Below, in pieces: positions 26,869-36,756 of a stretch of DNA of 57,279 nucleotides. Numbering within the stretch: position 1 is the stretch's first letter; every line of letters begins with the position of its first letter. The position numbers were made by a program, and so were the translations under genes. The DNA is from Woeseiaceae bacterium. Its GTDB lineage: Bacteria; Pseudomonadota; Gammaproteobacteria; Steroidobacterales; Woeseiaceae. The notes below the pieces were generated by a model. The model was not told the origin of the DNA, searched no databases, and saw only the letters and a list, made by a program, of their open reading frames with translations. The DNA is taken from NCBI GenBank assembly GCA_024640365.1, contig JAHEFE010000014.1:1-57279 (forward strand), read 5' to 3'.

Positions 26869-27433
26869 ACTCAGCGAAAATAGTGACTATCTCTTTATTC
26901 TTGCGGCGGGCCTCGTGGTGGTGCTGCTTGTCTGGCTTTTTATTCGGATGCGCCGACGCCAGTTAGTTCTTACTCAACAAAGTGTGTTTAAAGCGATTTC
27001 CCATGCAACCCTGCAAGATTTCGTTATCCCCAGCACGGAAGATGGCGAGATTCATATTGATCACGTGCTCTTAACCGCCCGTGGGCTAGTCGTAGTTGAT
27101 GTAAAAGATGTCAGTGGCGCAGTTTTCGGCGGTGACAAGATGCAAGACTGGACTGTCATAAATGCCGATCGTCGCTTCACCTTTGCGAATCCCCAGGGAG
27201 CACTTCGCGACCGCGTAGCTGCGGTTCAGCAAATCGTCAGGGATGTACCCGTCAGCGGTCGAATATTATTTCTCGCAAACGCCACATTTACCAAGGGTAT
27301 ACCATCCATGGCATGCGGCCTACGTGAGTTGCAGGATGAATTCGCCGAACAAAATGGTATCGCCGCACAAACGAAGGTGAACGCATTTCGTCCCCAATGG
27401 GACCGACTCAAAGAGAAAGCCGTAGTTAACTGA
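26861..27433 (+). CDS. Membrane-anchored NERD-domain protein
   Basis: A 190-residue protein. ATG 26861 overlaps the thrC stop by eight bases. One transmembrane helix (about 10-30) is followed by a basic RMRRRQ stop-transfer patch and a cytosolic NERD (nuclease-related) domain: HIDHVLLTARGLVVVDVKDVSG with the Asp and Asp-Val-Lys pattern of the restriction-endonuclease-like core, then the NPQGALRDRV segment. NERD proteins are thought to act on nucleic acids, but activity is rarely shown. The link to thrABC is probably only transcriptional. Confidence 0.85.
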   Translation: MDKLSENSDYLFILAAGLVVVLLVWLFIRMRRRQLVLTQQSVFKAISHATLQDFVIPSTEDGEIHIDHVLLTARGLVVVDVKDVSGAVFGGDKMQDWTVINADRRFTFANPQGALRDRVAAVQQIVRDVPVSGRILFLANATFTKGIPSMACGLRELQDEFAEQNGIAAQTKVNAFRPQWDRLKEKAVVN

Positions 27434-27453
27434 TCGGGTCAACCGCCGCGCGG

Positions 27454-28272
27454 CTAATTTTCCAGACCAAAAAAGCGACGGGCATTAGCTGTCGTTTGTT
27501 TTGCCAGTTCTGCGCTATCCACTTGTGTGGCTTCTGCTACCACCGCTAACACTTCCTGCAAGTACACTGGCTCATTGCGACGTGACTTGGGTCGTGGCGT
27601 CAATGTTCGCGGCAAAAGGTACGGCGCGTCTGTTTCCAGCATCAGTCGATCGTTCGGAATAAGATGGATAATATCCTGTAAGTGATGGCCGCGACGTTCG
27701 TCGCAAATCCAACCGGTAATGCCGATGTATAAACCCATATCGATGTATTCACGAAGTTCCGTTTCCTCCCCCGTGAAACAGTGAGCTACGGCTCGAGGAA
27801 TCCGGTCATTCTGGCTTGCCAGGATCTCGACGAAATCATCATGGGCGTCTCTCTGATGCAGGAAAACCGGCATTTGAAATTCGATTGCCAGTTCCAATTG
27901 CCTGCGGAATGCCGCAGTCTGATGTTCGCGACTTGAGAAATTGCGAAAATAATCAAGCCCACACTCGCCAACGGCAACAACCTCCGGCCTGGGTAACAGC
28001 AGGCGTAGTTGTTGATGGACCGCGTCACTATAATCGTCGGAATAGTGCGGGTGGACGCCCGCAGTTGCGAATAATACGCCTGGCATGCTCAAGGCCAGAT
28101 CTGCAGCCTTAACGCTTTCCTCGGCAGTACTGCCGGTGACAACCATTTGCTGGACACCTGCCTCGATGGCCCTCGCAATCACGGCGGTCCGATCGACGTC
28201 AAAGCTGTCATGAGTCAGATTGGCGCCAATATCAACTAATATTGGGTTAGCTTGGTTTTGTAGATCGGGCAT
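27454..28272 (-). CDS. tatD: TatD-family metal-dependent hydrolase
   Basis: A 272-residue TIM-barrel hydrolase. Metal ligands appear as DIGANLTH near 12-19, GVHPHYSDD, VGECGLDYFR, FLHQRDAHDD, HCFTGE and LETDAPYLLP. The first motif reads ANLTH rather than the DSHxH of YcfH/YjjV relatives, which favours true TatD. Enteric TatD is a 3'-5' exonuclease/DNase involved in DNA repair or oxidative stress. It converges with the NERD-domain gene 20 bases away and is not linked to tatABC here. Confidence 0.92.
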   Translation of the reverse strand: MPDLQNQANPILVDIGANLTHDSFDVDRTAVIARAIEAGVQQMVVTGSTAEESVKAADLALSMPGVLFATAGVHPHYSDDYSDAVHQQLRLLLPRPEVVAVGECGLDYFRNFSSREHQTAAFRRQLELAIEFQMPVFLHQRDAHDDFVEILASQNDRIPRAVAHCFTGEETELREYIDMGLYIGITGWICDERRGHHLQDIIHLIPNDRLMLETDAPYLLPRTLTPRPKSRRNEPVYLQEVLAVVAEATQVDSAELAKQTTANARRFFGLEN

Positions 28273-28452
28273 GGGTTGAGTGGTTACCGTCGGTTATGGT
28301 CCGAAAAAATGCGTACCGGACATGCTGCTGGTGGGCTATTCGACCGTAATTCAAGCAGGAAGGTCAAGCCACATCAATAAATGACTCCCGAGTTCAACCT
28401 TTTTACCGCGAGATGCATCTAAAGGTTAATGATTACCTAGAGGGATAGAACT

Positions 28453-29190
28453 ATGTTCAATGCAAAACGAATTTCAGCAATGACGGTGGGAGTGGGCTTT
28501 CTATCGCTGTTGCTAAGTGTATCGGCATATAGCATGGGCATTAACAAAAGCATTGTCATCGATGCCGATCAGACGGTGGATGGGCAGTCGACTGTCAACG
28601 GCAGTATAACTGTCGGCAAAAATGCCCGAATTAATGGCTCTCTGGAGACCGTCAATGGATCGATTCGGGTCGCCAACGGCGTGCATGCCGGGGATATTGA
28701 GACAGTTAATGGCTCTATCCGGTTGGGTTCCGAGGTAAACGCCCAAGGGGTCGAGACGGTCAATGGATCGATTACTGTAGACACTGATTCCGTAATAAGC
28801 CGCAGCGTCGAGACGGTAAATGGCCGAATTTCTCTGCAAAATGGTGTCACAGTGGCTGAAAACATGGAGACTGTGAATGGTGAGCTCGACATGATCGGGG
28901 CGACAGTGCAGGGGAACGCAAGTACGGTAAACGGGTCGGTTACGCTGAGCGATCAAGCCGTACTTAAGGGCGATCTTACGATTGAAAAAGCCAAGAGCAG
29001 TTTCTGGCATAAGAGCGACTCCGAAAGGAAGATGCCGGTTGTAACGATTGGGCCGGGAAGTCGGGTTGGTGGCACCCTTGTTCTCAAGCGCAAGGTCAAA
29101 CTGTTTATCAGCGACAGCGCTGAGGTCGGTGGTGTTTCTGGCGTAATGACCATGGAAGATGCAGTTCGCTTTAGCGGTGAACATCCGTAG
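28453..29190 (+). CDS. Secreted VNG-repeat protein, predicted beta-helix
   Basis: A 245-residue protein with a signal peptide (about 1-28, cut near SAYSMG). From about residue 43 to 172 it contains seven tandem units of 18-19 residues, each starting T-V-N-G-[SRE]-[ILV], most preceded by E. Alternating hydrophobic residues and invariant Asn-Gly turns predict a right-handed beta-helix or bactofilin-like solenoid. A non-repeat segment with basic and Ser residues (about 178-192) interrupts before a final beta-rich stretch. It is probably periplasmic or surface-located. I know of similar repeat proteins only as uncharacterised. The metallopeptidase gene follows after nine bases. Confidence 0.8.
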   Translation: MFNAKRISAMTVGVGFLSLLLSVSAYSMGINKSIVIDADQTVDGQSTVNGSITVGKNARINGSLETVNGSIRVANGVHAGDIETVNGSIRLGSEVNAQGVETVNGSITVDTDSVISRSVETVNGRISLQNGVTVAENMETVNGELDMIGATVQGNASTVNGSVTLSDQAVLKGDLTIEKAKSSFWHKSDSERKMPVVTIGPGSRVGGTLVLKRKVKLFISDSAEVGGVSGVMTMEDAVRFSGEHP

Positions 29191-29199
29191 AATAAAGGG

Positions 29200-29955
29200 G
29201 TGCATAAGAGCGCCCCGCAACTATCTTTATTTCCTGCTTCAGGTGACAGCCTGGAGCAGGATTCATTTGTGGTACGTATCAGTAAGCGGGCTCGCCGCAT
29301 TGCAATCAAGGTTTTCCCACGCGGCAAGGTAGAGGTCGTGGTACCGCGGAGGTGCCGCGCCCGAGACGTTGAGGCCTTCGTTACCGCAAATCGTGAGTGG
29401 ATTGACAACGCCAGGCGTTCCTTCGCCGAAAAATTTCCAGCGGATTTCTATGAGCTCCCGGTATCAGTAGCGTTACCCGGCGCAGCGCTCGAGGTTGCCG
29501 TAGAGTACCGGCACGACCCGGCGGCTAAAGCAGTAAGCTACCGACAACATGGCAATGTGCTGGTACTTACAGGCAAAACTAGCGATATCGAGCTCTGTGG
29601 CAAAGCGTTGCGTCGGTGGCTTTCAAGTGTTGCCAAAGTTCATTTCGGTGAACGGCTGCAGGCGCTGTCACTGGCCTATGAACTGGGCTATAAGCGCTTG
29701 CAAATCAGAGCACAGCGCACCTGCTGGGGCAGTCATTCAAGTACTGGAACCATCAGTCTCAATCTTTGTGGGCTGTTTCTTGAGCCTCGCCTGCTGCGAT
29801 ACTTGATGATTCATGAGCTGGCACATGGGCGTCATATGAACCACTCAGCGCGCTTCTGGAAGCTCGTCAGCAAATACGAACCAGACTACAAGGCACTGGA
29901 CCGACAGCTAAGCGACTCGTGGATGGCAATTCCCGGCTGGGTTGGAATCTGTTGA
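29200..29955 (+). CDS. YgjP-like zinc metallopeptidase
   Basis: A 251-residue cytoplasmic protein of the YgjP/DUF45 (M48-like) family. The zinc site HELAHGRHMNHSARFW lies near 204-219, with the two His and Glu of HExxH and a third His in the NHS motif. The family signature RTCWGSHSSTGTISLNL precedes it, and the N-terminal half has the RRIAIKVFPRGKVEVVVPR strand pattern. The GTG start at 29200 is poorly supported by a ribosome binding site; an in-frame GTG near 29269 is an alternative. It lies nine bases after the VNG-repeat gene. Natural substrates of this family are unknown. Confidence 0.82.
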   Translation: MHKSAPQLSLFPASGDSLEQDSFVVRISKRARRIAIKVFPRGKVEVVVPRRCRARDVEAFVTANREWIDNARRSFAEKFPADFYELPVSVALPGAALEVAVEYRHDPAAKAVSYRQHGNVLVLTGKTSDIELCGKALRRWLSSVAKVHFGERLQALSLAYELGYKRLQIRAQRTCWGSHSSTGTISLNLCGLFLEPRLLRYLMIHELAHGRHMNHSARFWKLVSKYEPDYKALDRQLSDSWMAIPGWVGIC

Positions 29956-30006
29956 TTATTATTACAATTAAAACAATATCTTCGGTGTATTACTTAAAGT
30001 TGAATA

Positions 30007-31014
30007 TCAACCCTGATCCAGCAGTTCTCGGAGATTAATCACCGCCGCATTGGCTCGTGCCAGATAATTGGCCATAACCAACGAATGATTGGCAAACAGT
30101 CCATATCCGCTACCATTCAGGACTACTGGAGACATCAGCGGTTGCTGGCTTGCCTCGAGTTCCCTGATGATTTGCCGAACACTGGCTTTGGCGTTCTTTT
30201 TGGCAAGCACTTGCTCGAAATCGTATTCAACCGCCCGGAAAAAATGGATGAGCGCCCAGGAAGTGCCCTTGGCCTCGAAAAATACATCGTCAATTTCAAA
30301 CCACGAGCTGCCGACCAGGACTTTGTCGCGCTGGGGCATATTTGCCTCGGCACTCGGGTCACCCGATAGATCGGTATTAATGCGGGATGTATCAACACTA
30401 TCGCCCAGGCGGCGAGTCAGGCTTCCCAGTCGCTTTTCAACCTGAGCCAGCCACTCCCGAAGGTTATCGGCGCGGGCGTAGAAGTTCGCTTCAGGCTCAC
30501 CACCACGAGCAAGCCTGTCACGATAGGCGGTAAAGCCCTTGATGGCTTCCCGGTACTCAGATTCCGAAGCGGGCAATATCCATGAATCGTTATCGAAGAA
30601 AAAATGCGGCTCCGCGGCCACAATATCCGGATCTTCCCGCGATTGGGACTGGCTGCGGCTGTAATCATTACGCATTACCCTGGCGAGATCACGAATCTGC
30701 TGCAAGACGCCAAACTCCCAGTTAGGGATATTGTCCAGAAATACGCCCGGCGGCATGACGTCGTTGCTCAAATAGCCGCCTGGTTTGTCTAAAAGAGTCT
30801 GCGCCACCCGAATCAGGGTGTCGGTCGTGGCATAACCAACCACGGCTGGCTTATTGTCGACTTTACTGTTGACCCAGAACACATCCGGAACGCGCGACCA
30901 GTACCAGCTAATAGCACTTAAAAGAACAATTATTACGGCAAGCACTGCACCGCCACTGCGGAGCCAGGTACGACCTGAAAAACTCGACGCAAATTGTCTG
31001 AATCTGGACAGCAT
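30007..31014 (-). CDS. DUF2333-family inner membrane protein
   Basis: A 335-residue protein with one N-terminal transmembrane helix (about 19-43) and a large periplasmic domain. The Trp/Asp-rich opening PDVFWVNSK, the PGGYLSNDVMPPGVFLDN segment and the LIHFFRAVEYDFEQVL helix match the DUF2333 family of proteobacterial proteins, whose function is unknown. It is last in a minus-strand run after acnA and cobB, 21 bases downstream of cobB. Confidence 0.82.
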   Translation of the reverse strand: MLSRFRQFASSFSGRTWLRSGGAVLAVIIVLLSAISWYWSRVPDVFWVNSKVDNKPAVVGYATTDTLIRVAQTLLDKPGGYLSNDVMPPGVFLDNIPNWEFGVLQQIRDLARVMRNDYSRSQSQSREDPDIVAAEPHFFFDNDSWILPASESEYREAIKGFTAYRDRLARGGEPEANFYARADNLREWLAQVEKRLGSLTRRLGDSVDTSRINTDLSGDPSAEANMPQRDKVLVGSSWFEIDDVFFEAKGTSWALIHFFRAVEYDFEQVLAKKNAKASVRQIIRELEASQQPLMSPVVLNGSGYGLFANHSLVMANYLARANAAVINLRELLDQG

Positions 31015-31035
31015 AGGGTTCCTTTTCGGGTTGTT

Positions 31036-31779
31036 TCAGTCTTCGACCGCCAACAAATCCAACAGTTCAGGCAGAATGGTACCGGCTTTCCCCCGCAAGA
31101 CGAAATCTGCGGCCTTGCTCATTGGAGTAATTTCAGGATTAACCTCAATGATTGTAGCGTCATTGCCAATTGCTGCTTCAAACAACGCGCTTGCCGGATG
31201 TACCAACGACGACGTGCCTATAGAAATGAATACGTCACATGCCGCAGCTCTGTTGAACGAGTTATCGAGAACATCCGACTTGATTGCTTCGCCAAACCAC
31301 ACGACACCGGGTCTCAACATACTCCCGCAATCTGGGCAAATAGGGGGTATTTCAATGTCATTAGCAGCAAGCACTTGAGTGGATCCATCACGCCAGCAAA
31401 TATTGGTGAATAAATTACCGTGAAATTCGCTGACTGCTGGCGAGCCCGCCCGCTGATGCAGGCCATCAACGTTTTGGGTAACCAGTGTCAACTCGGGAAC
31501 GCATTCGACGAGATTGGCGAGTGCGTAGTGAGCGGGATTGGGATCGATCGCAGAGACAAGCTCCCGACGCCATGAATACCACTTCCAGACGAGACTTGGA
31601 TCGCGTTCGAAGGCGCCTGGCGTCGCTAGTTGCAGCGGGTCGTATTTGGCCCACAGCCCGGTTTGTGCATCACGAAAAGTAGGGACGCCGCTTTCGGCAG
31701 AAATTCCGGCACCGGTAAGAACAAAGACATGACGAGCCTGGCGCAGCGCTTTGGCAACTGAAACCAGGCTCGATTGCAT
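31036..31779 (-). CDS. cobB: NAD-dependent protein deacylase, class III sirtuin
   Basis: A 247-residue sirtuin removing acyl groups from lysine with NAD+. Seen: the NAD-binding GAGISAESGVPTFRD near 23-37, TQNVDGLHQRAGS, the catalytic His of EFHGN and a zinc-ribbon region with CPDCG. Tyr68 and Arg71 in WYSWRR fit the YxxR pair that binds succinyl or malonyl groups in CobB/SIRT5-type enzymes, so desuccinylase activity is expected. The first zinc knuckle has one visible Cys, as in E. coli CobB. Its ATG lies one base after the acnA stop with no separate ribosome binding site, implying coupling to aconitase. Confidence 0.93.
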   Translation of the reverse strand: MQSSLVSVAKALRQARHVFVLTGAGISAESGVPTFRDAQTGLWAKYDPLQLATPGAFERDPSLVWKWYSWRRELVSAIDPNPAHYALANLVECVPELTLVTQNVDGLHQRAGSPAVSEFHGNLFTNICWRDGSTQVLAANDIEIPPICPDCGSMLRPGVVWFGEAIKSDVLDNSFNRAAACDVFISIGTSSLVHPASALFEAAIGNDATIIEVNPEITPMSKAADFVLRGKAGTILPELLDLLAVED

Positions 31780-31780
31780 G

Positions 31781-34453
31781 CTACGCGGAAGCGCTCACCA
31801 GTTGACGGAGAACATAGTGCAATATGCCGCCGTGTTCGTAGTAATCGCGTTCCTTCGGTGTATCGATGCGGACTTTCGCATCGAAATTCCTGGTCTTGCC
31901 GGCCGCCGACTTGGCAGTTACGCGTACCGTCTTGGCGCTCGCGTCTGTGAGGCCAACGATATCGAACTCTTCGGTACCGGTCAGGCCAAGCGATGCAGCA
32001 TTCTCCCCGTCCAGGAATTGCAGGGGAAGAACTCCCATACCAATCAGGTTTGAACGATGAATACGTTCGAAACTCTCGGCAATAACGGCTTTCACACCCA
32101 GTAACACTGTTCCTTTGGCGGCCCAGTCACGCGACGAGCCCGTTCCGTATTCCTTACCGGCAAGAATGATCAAGGGCACGTTATCGCCCTTGTAACGCAA
32201 CGATGCGTCGTAAATGGACAATTCGTCGCCACTTGGCTGATGCCGCGTCCAACCACCTTCAGTGCCTGGAGCCAGCTGGTTGCGCAAACGAATATTTGCA
32301 AAGGTACCGCGCATCATTACTTCATGATTGCCGCGACGCGATCCGTAGGAGTTGAAGTCTTTGCGATCCACACCCAGGTCTTCAAGGTATTTGGCCGCTG
32401 GACTGTCAGCCGCAATGCTTCCCGCTGGAGAGATGTGATCAGTGGTTACCGAGTCACCCAGCAGAGCCAGTACCCGACCGCCTCGAATATCTTTCACCGC
32501 GGAGGTTGCCAGGGTCATACCCTCGAAATAGGGTGGATTCTTTACATAGGTTGAAGACTCGTCCCACTCGTATATTTCGCCATCAGGAACGTCAAGGCTA
32601 TTCCAGTTTGCGTCACCTGCGAACACTCCCTTGTAACTGGACTTGAACATCGCCGAGGTCACACTGCTGGTGATGGCATCCTGAATTTCCTTCTGTGTTG
32701 GCCAAATGTCTTTCAGGTAGACGGGTTTGCCGTCACTGCCTTCGCCGAGTGAATCCTTCGACAGGTTGATATCCATTGTACCAACTAGCGCATACGCGAC
32801 CACCAGGGGAGGTGATGCGAGGAAGTTCATTTGTACGAGTGGATGGATGCGACCTTCAAAATTACGATTGCCCGACAGAATGCTGCAGCCAATCAACTTG
32901 CTACTTTGCACTGCGGTGGTGATTTCGTCTTTCAATGGACCAGAGTTGCCGATGCAGGTGGTGCAACCATAACCGACGGTGTAGAAACCCATCGCGTCGA
33001 GGTCATCAAGCAATTCTGCTTTTTCCAGATAGTCGGTAACCACTTTGGAACCCGGTGCCAGCGAAGTCTTCACCCAGGGCTTGGTTTTCAAGCCCTTTGC
33101 CCGAGCGTTACGGGCGACAAGACCTGCGGCCAGCATAACCGCCGGGTTCGAGGTATTTGTGCAACTCGTGATAGCCGCAATCAGAATGGCCCCATCACCG
33201 ATTTCCATTTTTTCTTTGCCCACGGTCAAAACTGCTTTGCCGTCGCCTTTGCGATTAGCAATGGCTTTTTCCAGGTGGCCGCGGAAAATCTTGCCTGCCC
33301 CGTTCAGCTGGATACGATCCTGTGGCCGTTTGGGTCCGGCTATGCTCGGCTCAACGGTGCTCATATCCAGTTGCAGTGTGTCACTGAAAATAGGATCCGG
33401 GTCGCCGGCGTTACGCCAAAGGCCCTGGGCCTTGGCATAAGCTTCGATTAACTTATTCTGGGCTGGGTCGCGGCCGGAGAGCTCGAGGTAGCGCATCGTC
33501 TCACCATCGATAGGGAAGATCGCACAGGTGCTGCCAAATTCCGGAGACATATTGCCGAGCGTGGCACGATCTGCCAGTGGCAAGTGATCCAGGCCACTGC
33601 CATAAAACTCGACAAATTTTCCAACCACGCCTTTCTGGCGCAGCATTTCGGTAACTGTTAGAACCAGATCAGTTGCAGTGGTGCCTTCTTTCAGATTGCC
33701 GGTCAACTTGAAGCCGATGACGTTCGGAATCAACATTGTGATCGGTTGGCCCAGCATAGCGGCTTCAGCCTCAATACCACCAACACCCCAGCCCAAGACG
33801 CCAAGGCCGTTAATCATTGTGGTATGCGAATCCGTGCCAACGACCGTGTCCGGATAGGCGCGGCGGGAGCCACTGGCATCACTGTCAAAAACAACCCGTG
33901 ACAGGTACTCGAGATTGACCTGGTGAACAATGCCGGTATTCGGTGGCACAACTCGAAAGTTCTGGAATGCATCCTGACCCCAGCGTAAGAACGAATAGCG
34001 CTCTTTATTACGACCGAATTCAATCTTGTTATTCATGCCAAGCGCATCGGCGGTGCCGTAGCGATCTACCTGCACCGAATGGTCGATAACAAGCTCCGCA
34101 GGCGACAGCGGGTTAATGCTGTCTGCTTTACCGCCCAGTTTGACGACGGCATCGCGCATTGCAGCCAGATCAACGACGGCGGGTACGCCTGTAAAATCCT
34201 GCAAGATGACCCGGCTCGGGGTAAATGAGATCTCCTGGCTCGGAGCCGCTGTGGGATCCCATTTAGCCAGTGCGAGGATGTCATCGCGGGTTACATCGCG
34301 ACCATCTTCATGACGCAACAGGTTTTCAAGCAAAATCTTAAGGGAAAAAGGAAGTTTGCTGACATGACCTTCCTTGACTGCATCAAGGCGAAAAATCTCG
34401 AATTTCTGGCCATCCACTTCCAGTAGTGAACTGGCGCCGAAGCTGTTCTTCAT
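31781..34453 (-). CDS. acnA: Aconitate hydratase A
   Basis: An 890-residue aconitase interconverting citrate and isocitrate in the TCA and glyoxylate cycles. Length and order match the AcnA/IRP1 type (E. coli AcnA 891). The [4Fe-4S] ligands are the Cys in [10 protein letters not shown] near 434 and the CxxC in [10 protein letters not shown] near 500. [15 protein letters not shown], the NREFEGR-like [10 protein letters not shown], and the swivel-domain [13 protein letters not shown] motif are present. It is the only aconitase in the window. The sirtuin gene follows after one base. Confidence 0.98.
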   Translation of the reverse strand: MKNSFGASSLLEVDGQKFEIFRLDAVKEGHVSKLPFSLKILLENLLRHEDGRDVTRDDILALAKWDPTAAPSQEISFTPSRVILQDFTGVPAVVDLAAMRDAVVKLGGKADSINPLSPAELVIDHSVQVDRYGTADALGMNNKIEFGRNKERYSFLRWGQDAFQNFRVVPPNTGIVHQVNLEYLSRVVFDSDASGSRRAYPDTVVGTDSHTTMINGLGVLGWGVGGIEAEAAMLGQPITMLIPNVIGFKLTGNLKEGTTATDLVLTVTEMLRQKGVVGKFVEFYGSGLDHLPLADRATLGNMSPEFGSTCAIFPIDGETMRYLELSGRDPAQNKLIEAYAKAQGLWRNAGDPDPIFSDTLQLDMSTVEPSIAGPKRPQDRIQLNGAGKIFRGHLEKAIANRKGDGKAVLTVGKEKMEIGDGAILIAAITSCTNTSNPAVMLAAGLVARNARAKGLKTKPWVKTSLAPGSKVVTDYLEKAELLDDLDAMGFYTVGYGCTTCIGNSGPLKDEITTAVQSSKLIGCSILSGNRNFEGRIHPLVQMNFLASPPLVVAYALVGTMDINLSKDSLGEGSDGKPVYLKDIWPTQKEIQDAITSSVTSAMFKSSYKGVFAGDANWNSLDVPDGEIYEWDESSTYVKNPPYFEGMTLATSAVKDIRGGRVLALLGDSVTTDHISPAGSIAADSPAAKYLEDLGVDRKDFNSYGSRRGNHEVMMRGTFANIRLRNQLAPGTEGGWTRHQPSGDELSIYDASLRYKGDNVPLIILAGKEYGTGSSRDWAAKGTVLLGVKAVIAESFERIHRSNLIGMGVLPLQFLDGENAASLGLTGTEEFDIVGLTDASAKTVRVTAKSAAGKTRNFDAKVRIDTPKERDYYEHGGILHYVLRQLVSASA

Positions 34454-34554
34454 GTTGCTCTCCGGAATATCAAATCTGAATTGGTAGGGATGCCACTTTG
34501 CGGCATCGCCTGCATGGGGCCGGCATTATAGCGGAAGCGCCCTGGCGATGCTGG

Positions 34555-35694
34555 TTAAATCACGCTTTCCGCGGTATCACTGCGGCTGAGAATGCGTTCG
34601 ATTACTGCGCCACCGAGGCAGCGATCACCGCTATAAAAGACCGCGTATTGGCCGGGTGCCACCGCACGCTGCCGGGAATCGAAGAGAATATCCAGCGTAC
34701 CATCCTCATTGCGCCGGATTTGACAAGTCTGATCTCCCTGTCGATAGCGAATTTTGACCGCGCAGTCGAGCACTCGGAACTGTCTTAGTACTTCTGGCTC
34801 CGCTCCAATCCAGGCCGGAACAGCAGTTCGTATCGACATACAGTAAAGCAGCGGGTGCTCGCCCTGTGCGACCAGCAGAACATTTTCCTCAAGCCGTTTG
34901 TCGACGACGTACCACGGTGCATCCGCGGACTGCTGTAAGCCGCCAATTCCAAGGCCCTGTCGCTGCCCAATTGTGTAATACATCAGTCCACTGTGCTGGC
35001 CGATTACGTCACCGTCAAGAGTTTGAATTTGCCCAGGAGATGCCGGCAGATAGGTTTGTAAAAACTCCTTGAAGGGCCGTTCACCGATAAAGCAAATGCC
35101 GGTGCTGTCCTTCTTTTCCGAATTCACTAGCCCATAGTTCTTGGCTATGTCGCGCACCTCTGATTTGAGCAGGTGACCAATCGGAAACAAGGTTTCTTTA
35201 AAAGGTTCGGCAGCAACCGCGTGCAGAAAGTAGGTCTGATCCTTACCAGGATCCCTGCCTTTCAGCAGCTCCGGCCCATCCTCAGTTTGTCGTAGTTGTG
35301 CGTAATGGCCGGTTGCAAGAAGATCCGCACCGAGGCGCTTGGCGTAGCGCCAGAGAACACCAAATTTTATTTCCCGATTGCAAAGCACATCAGGATTTGG
35401 CGTGCGACCCGCCTGGTATTCATCTAGAAAATATGCAAATACCCGCGCTCTGTACTCTTCAGCAAAATTGACGTGGTGCAGCGGAATTCCCAGCTGCTCG
35501 CAGACCATTCGTGCGTCCTGCAAATCATCGGCGGCCGTACAGTAGCCGTCGTCGTCTTCCCAATTAGTCATATGCAGCGCCTCTACCTGGGCACCACGCT
35601 GCTGTAGCAGTAAAGCAGCCACGGCAGAATCAACGCCACCAGACATGGCGATGATGACCTTACGGTCTTTAATATCGGGGAGGTTTGTTTTCAT
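34555..35694 (-). CDS. mnmA: tRNA 2-thiouridylase MnmA
   Basis: A 379-residue enzyme that thiolates U34 of tRNA-Lys, tRNA-Glu and tRNA-Gln; tRNA-Lys(UUU) is encoded in this window. The PP-loop [13 protein letters not shown] near 19-31, [11 protein letters not shown], the catalytic Cys in [12 protein letters not shown] and the second catalytic Cys in [14 protein letters not shown] are present, followed by a C-terminal OB-like domain. In many gammaproteobacteria hflD and purB follow mnmA; here acnA lies downstream and hflD is missing. Confidence 0.97.
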   Translation of the reverse strand: MKTNLPDIKDRKVIIAMSGGVDSAVAALLLQQRGAQVEALHMTNWEDDDGYCTAADDLQDARMVCEQLGIPLHHVNFAEEYRARVFAYFLDEYQAGRTPNPDVLCNREIKFGVLWRYAKRLGADLLATGHYAQLRQTEDGPELLKGRDPGKDQTYFLHAVAAEPFKETLFPIGHLLKSEVRDIAKNYGLVNSEKKDSTGICFIGERPFKEFLQTYLPASPGQIQTLDGDVIGQHSGLMYYTIGQRQGLGIGGLQQSADAPWYVVDKRLEENVLLVAQGEHPLLYCMSIRTAVPAWIGAEPEVLRQFRVLDCAVKIRYRQGDQTCQIRRNEDGTLDILFDSRQRAVAPGQYAVFYSGDRCLGGAVIERILSRSDTAESVI

Positions 35695-35732
35695 AAGGGC
35701 GGCATTCTAGCACCACCAGACGTAGTTTCTGA

Positions 35733-36224
35733 CTAGACGCGTTGGGCGAAAGCCAGGACGCTGTCTACGTTGTCGTGCCGCACATTTAATTTGGGCATTA
35801 CAGGTTGCGGCCGCTTGCCGCTGAGGTAATCGTCAATGCAACGCAAGACCATGGGAGTGCGCAAGAGGTGTTGTTGGGCACGAATTTCAGGGAGAGACAT
35901 CCACAAGGCTCTGACAATGCCTGTATCCAGCTCCAACTCGGGCTCATGGCGGTCGCACAGGCCCACAAAAGCAATCCGCAAGAAACGTTTGGAGCGATCT
36001 TCAAGGTGCCATAAATAGGCACCGAGCATCTGTTCAGCGGTAATGTGCCACGCGGTTTCTTCAAGTGTTTCGCGAACAACTGCCTGCTCGGGCGTTTCGC
36101 CGTTTTCGATATGACCCGCCGGCTGATTAATAACCAGTTCGCCCGCAACAATCTCTTCAACCATTAGAAAGCGACCGTTGCGCTCGATAATCGCGGCAAC
36201 AGTCAAATCAGTTTGAGTGGTCAT
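35733..36224 (-). CDS. nudJ: Nudix hydrolase, NudJ-like
   Basis: A 163-residue Nudix hydrolase. The Nudix box GHIENGETPEQAVVRETLEETAW runs near 37-59 with the required Glu residues (RETLEET). The VAAIIERNGRFLMVEE start and YLWHLEDRSKRFLRIAF middle resemble NudJ (YmfB), a thiamine-pyrophosphate/nucleotide phosphatase that also lies next to mnmA in other gammaproteobacteria. It is 38 bases upstream of mnmA on the same strand. Confidence 0.88.
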   Translation of the reverse strand: MTTQTDLTVAAIIERNGRFLMVEEIVAGELVINQPAGHIENGETPEQAVVRETLEETAWHITAEQMLGAYLWHLEDRSKRFLRIAFVGLCDRHEPELELDTGIVRALWMSLPEIRAQQHLLRTPMVLRCIDDYLSGKRPQPVMPKLNVRHDNVDSVLAFAQRV

Positions 36225-36246
36225 GAAATCAACCCGGAGTCAAAAA

Positions 36247-36744
36247 TTACATGCCAAGTTGGCGAAATTCGAATTCAACTTCGCTGGCATTCCAGGTCTC
36301 GTCGAATTTTCTGCTGTAGATGCCAGTCACAGATGGCTCCCACGTGTCGGCAATGCCTTCGAAGCGTGAAGCATCTTTGCGATACACAAGGGCGCCCCCG
36401 TCTGCGATGCAAAATGATTCACACTGAGTGCGCAAATCCTTGCGTACATTTCTGAATTCGATATAACTATTCAGTCGTCGCCCGAGGTGAACGAGGCCGT
36501 TACCGTTTTTGATGGCATGCGCGGGATCATTTATCAGGACACGGACACGGGCGAAACGCTTCGAGAGCACGAGGTGCTTGATGACCTCCAAAAATTCTGG
36601 ATCATCGCAGATGCCGGGCTCGAGGTCGTGAGTGAAAATGGAAATTTTTCGCTCGGCGACGCTGGCGACATCAATCATCGCCTGCTTATATTCCTCGCGC
36701 GTTGAAATTACCCAACGCTCACCTTTTTCTCGTGATTGTTCCAT
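36247..36744 (-). CDS. Uncharacterised protein, DUF7931-like
   Basis: A 165-residue soluble protein without signal peptide or membrane segment. Its core (HDLEPGICDDPEFLEVI...RVRVLINDP) resembles the DUF7931 family, found next to GNAT acetyltransferases and the L16 hydroxylase in Pseudomonas-like genomes, and has a pattern reminiscent of an inactive phospholipase-D-like fold. No catalytic HKD is seen. It is 12 bases after the GNAT gene, inside one minus-strand run. Family naming is from memory of the neighbourhood and moderately secure; function unknown. Confidence 0.65.
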   Translation of the reverse strand: MEQSREKGERWVISTREEYKQAMIDVASVAERKISIFTHDLEPGICDDPEFLEVIKHLVLSKRFARVRVLINDPAHAIKNGNGLVHLGRRLNSYIEFRNVRKDLRTQCESFCIADGGALVYRKDASRFEGIADTWEPSVTGIYSRKFDETWNASEVEFEFRQLGM

Positions 36745-36756
36745 ATCGCTCCGCAG

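Noticed and set aside
28600..28960. Regularly spaced repeats that could suggest a CRISPR array
   Set aside because: The 54-57 base period is coding (TVNG units) in an intact reading frame; there are no palindromic repeats or unique spacers.
31036..31779. Only three zinc-type cysteines in the sirtuin
   Set aside because: E. coli CobB shows a comparable reduced first knuckle, so this is not evidence of a defective enzyme.
32831..33451. 206-codon open frame on the plus strand
   Set aside because: It lies wholly antisense to the well-supported acnA gene and has no recognisable domain; a coding shadow.
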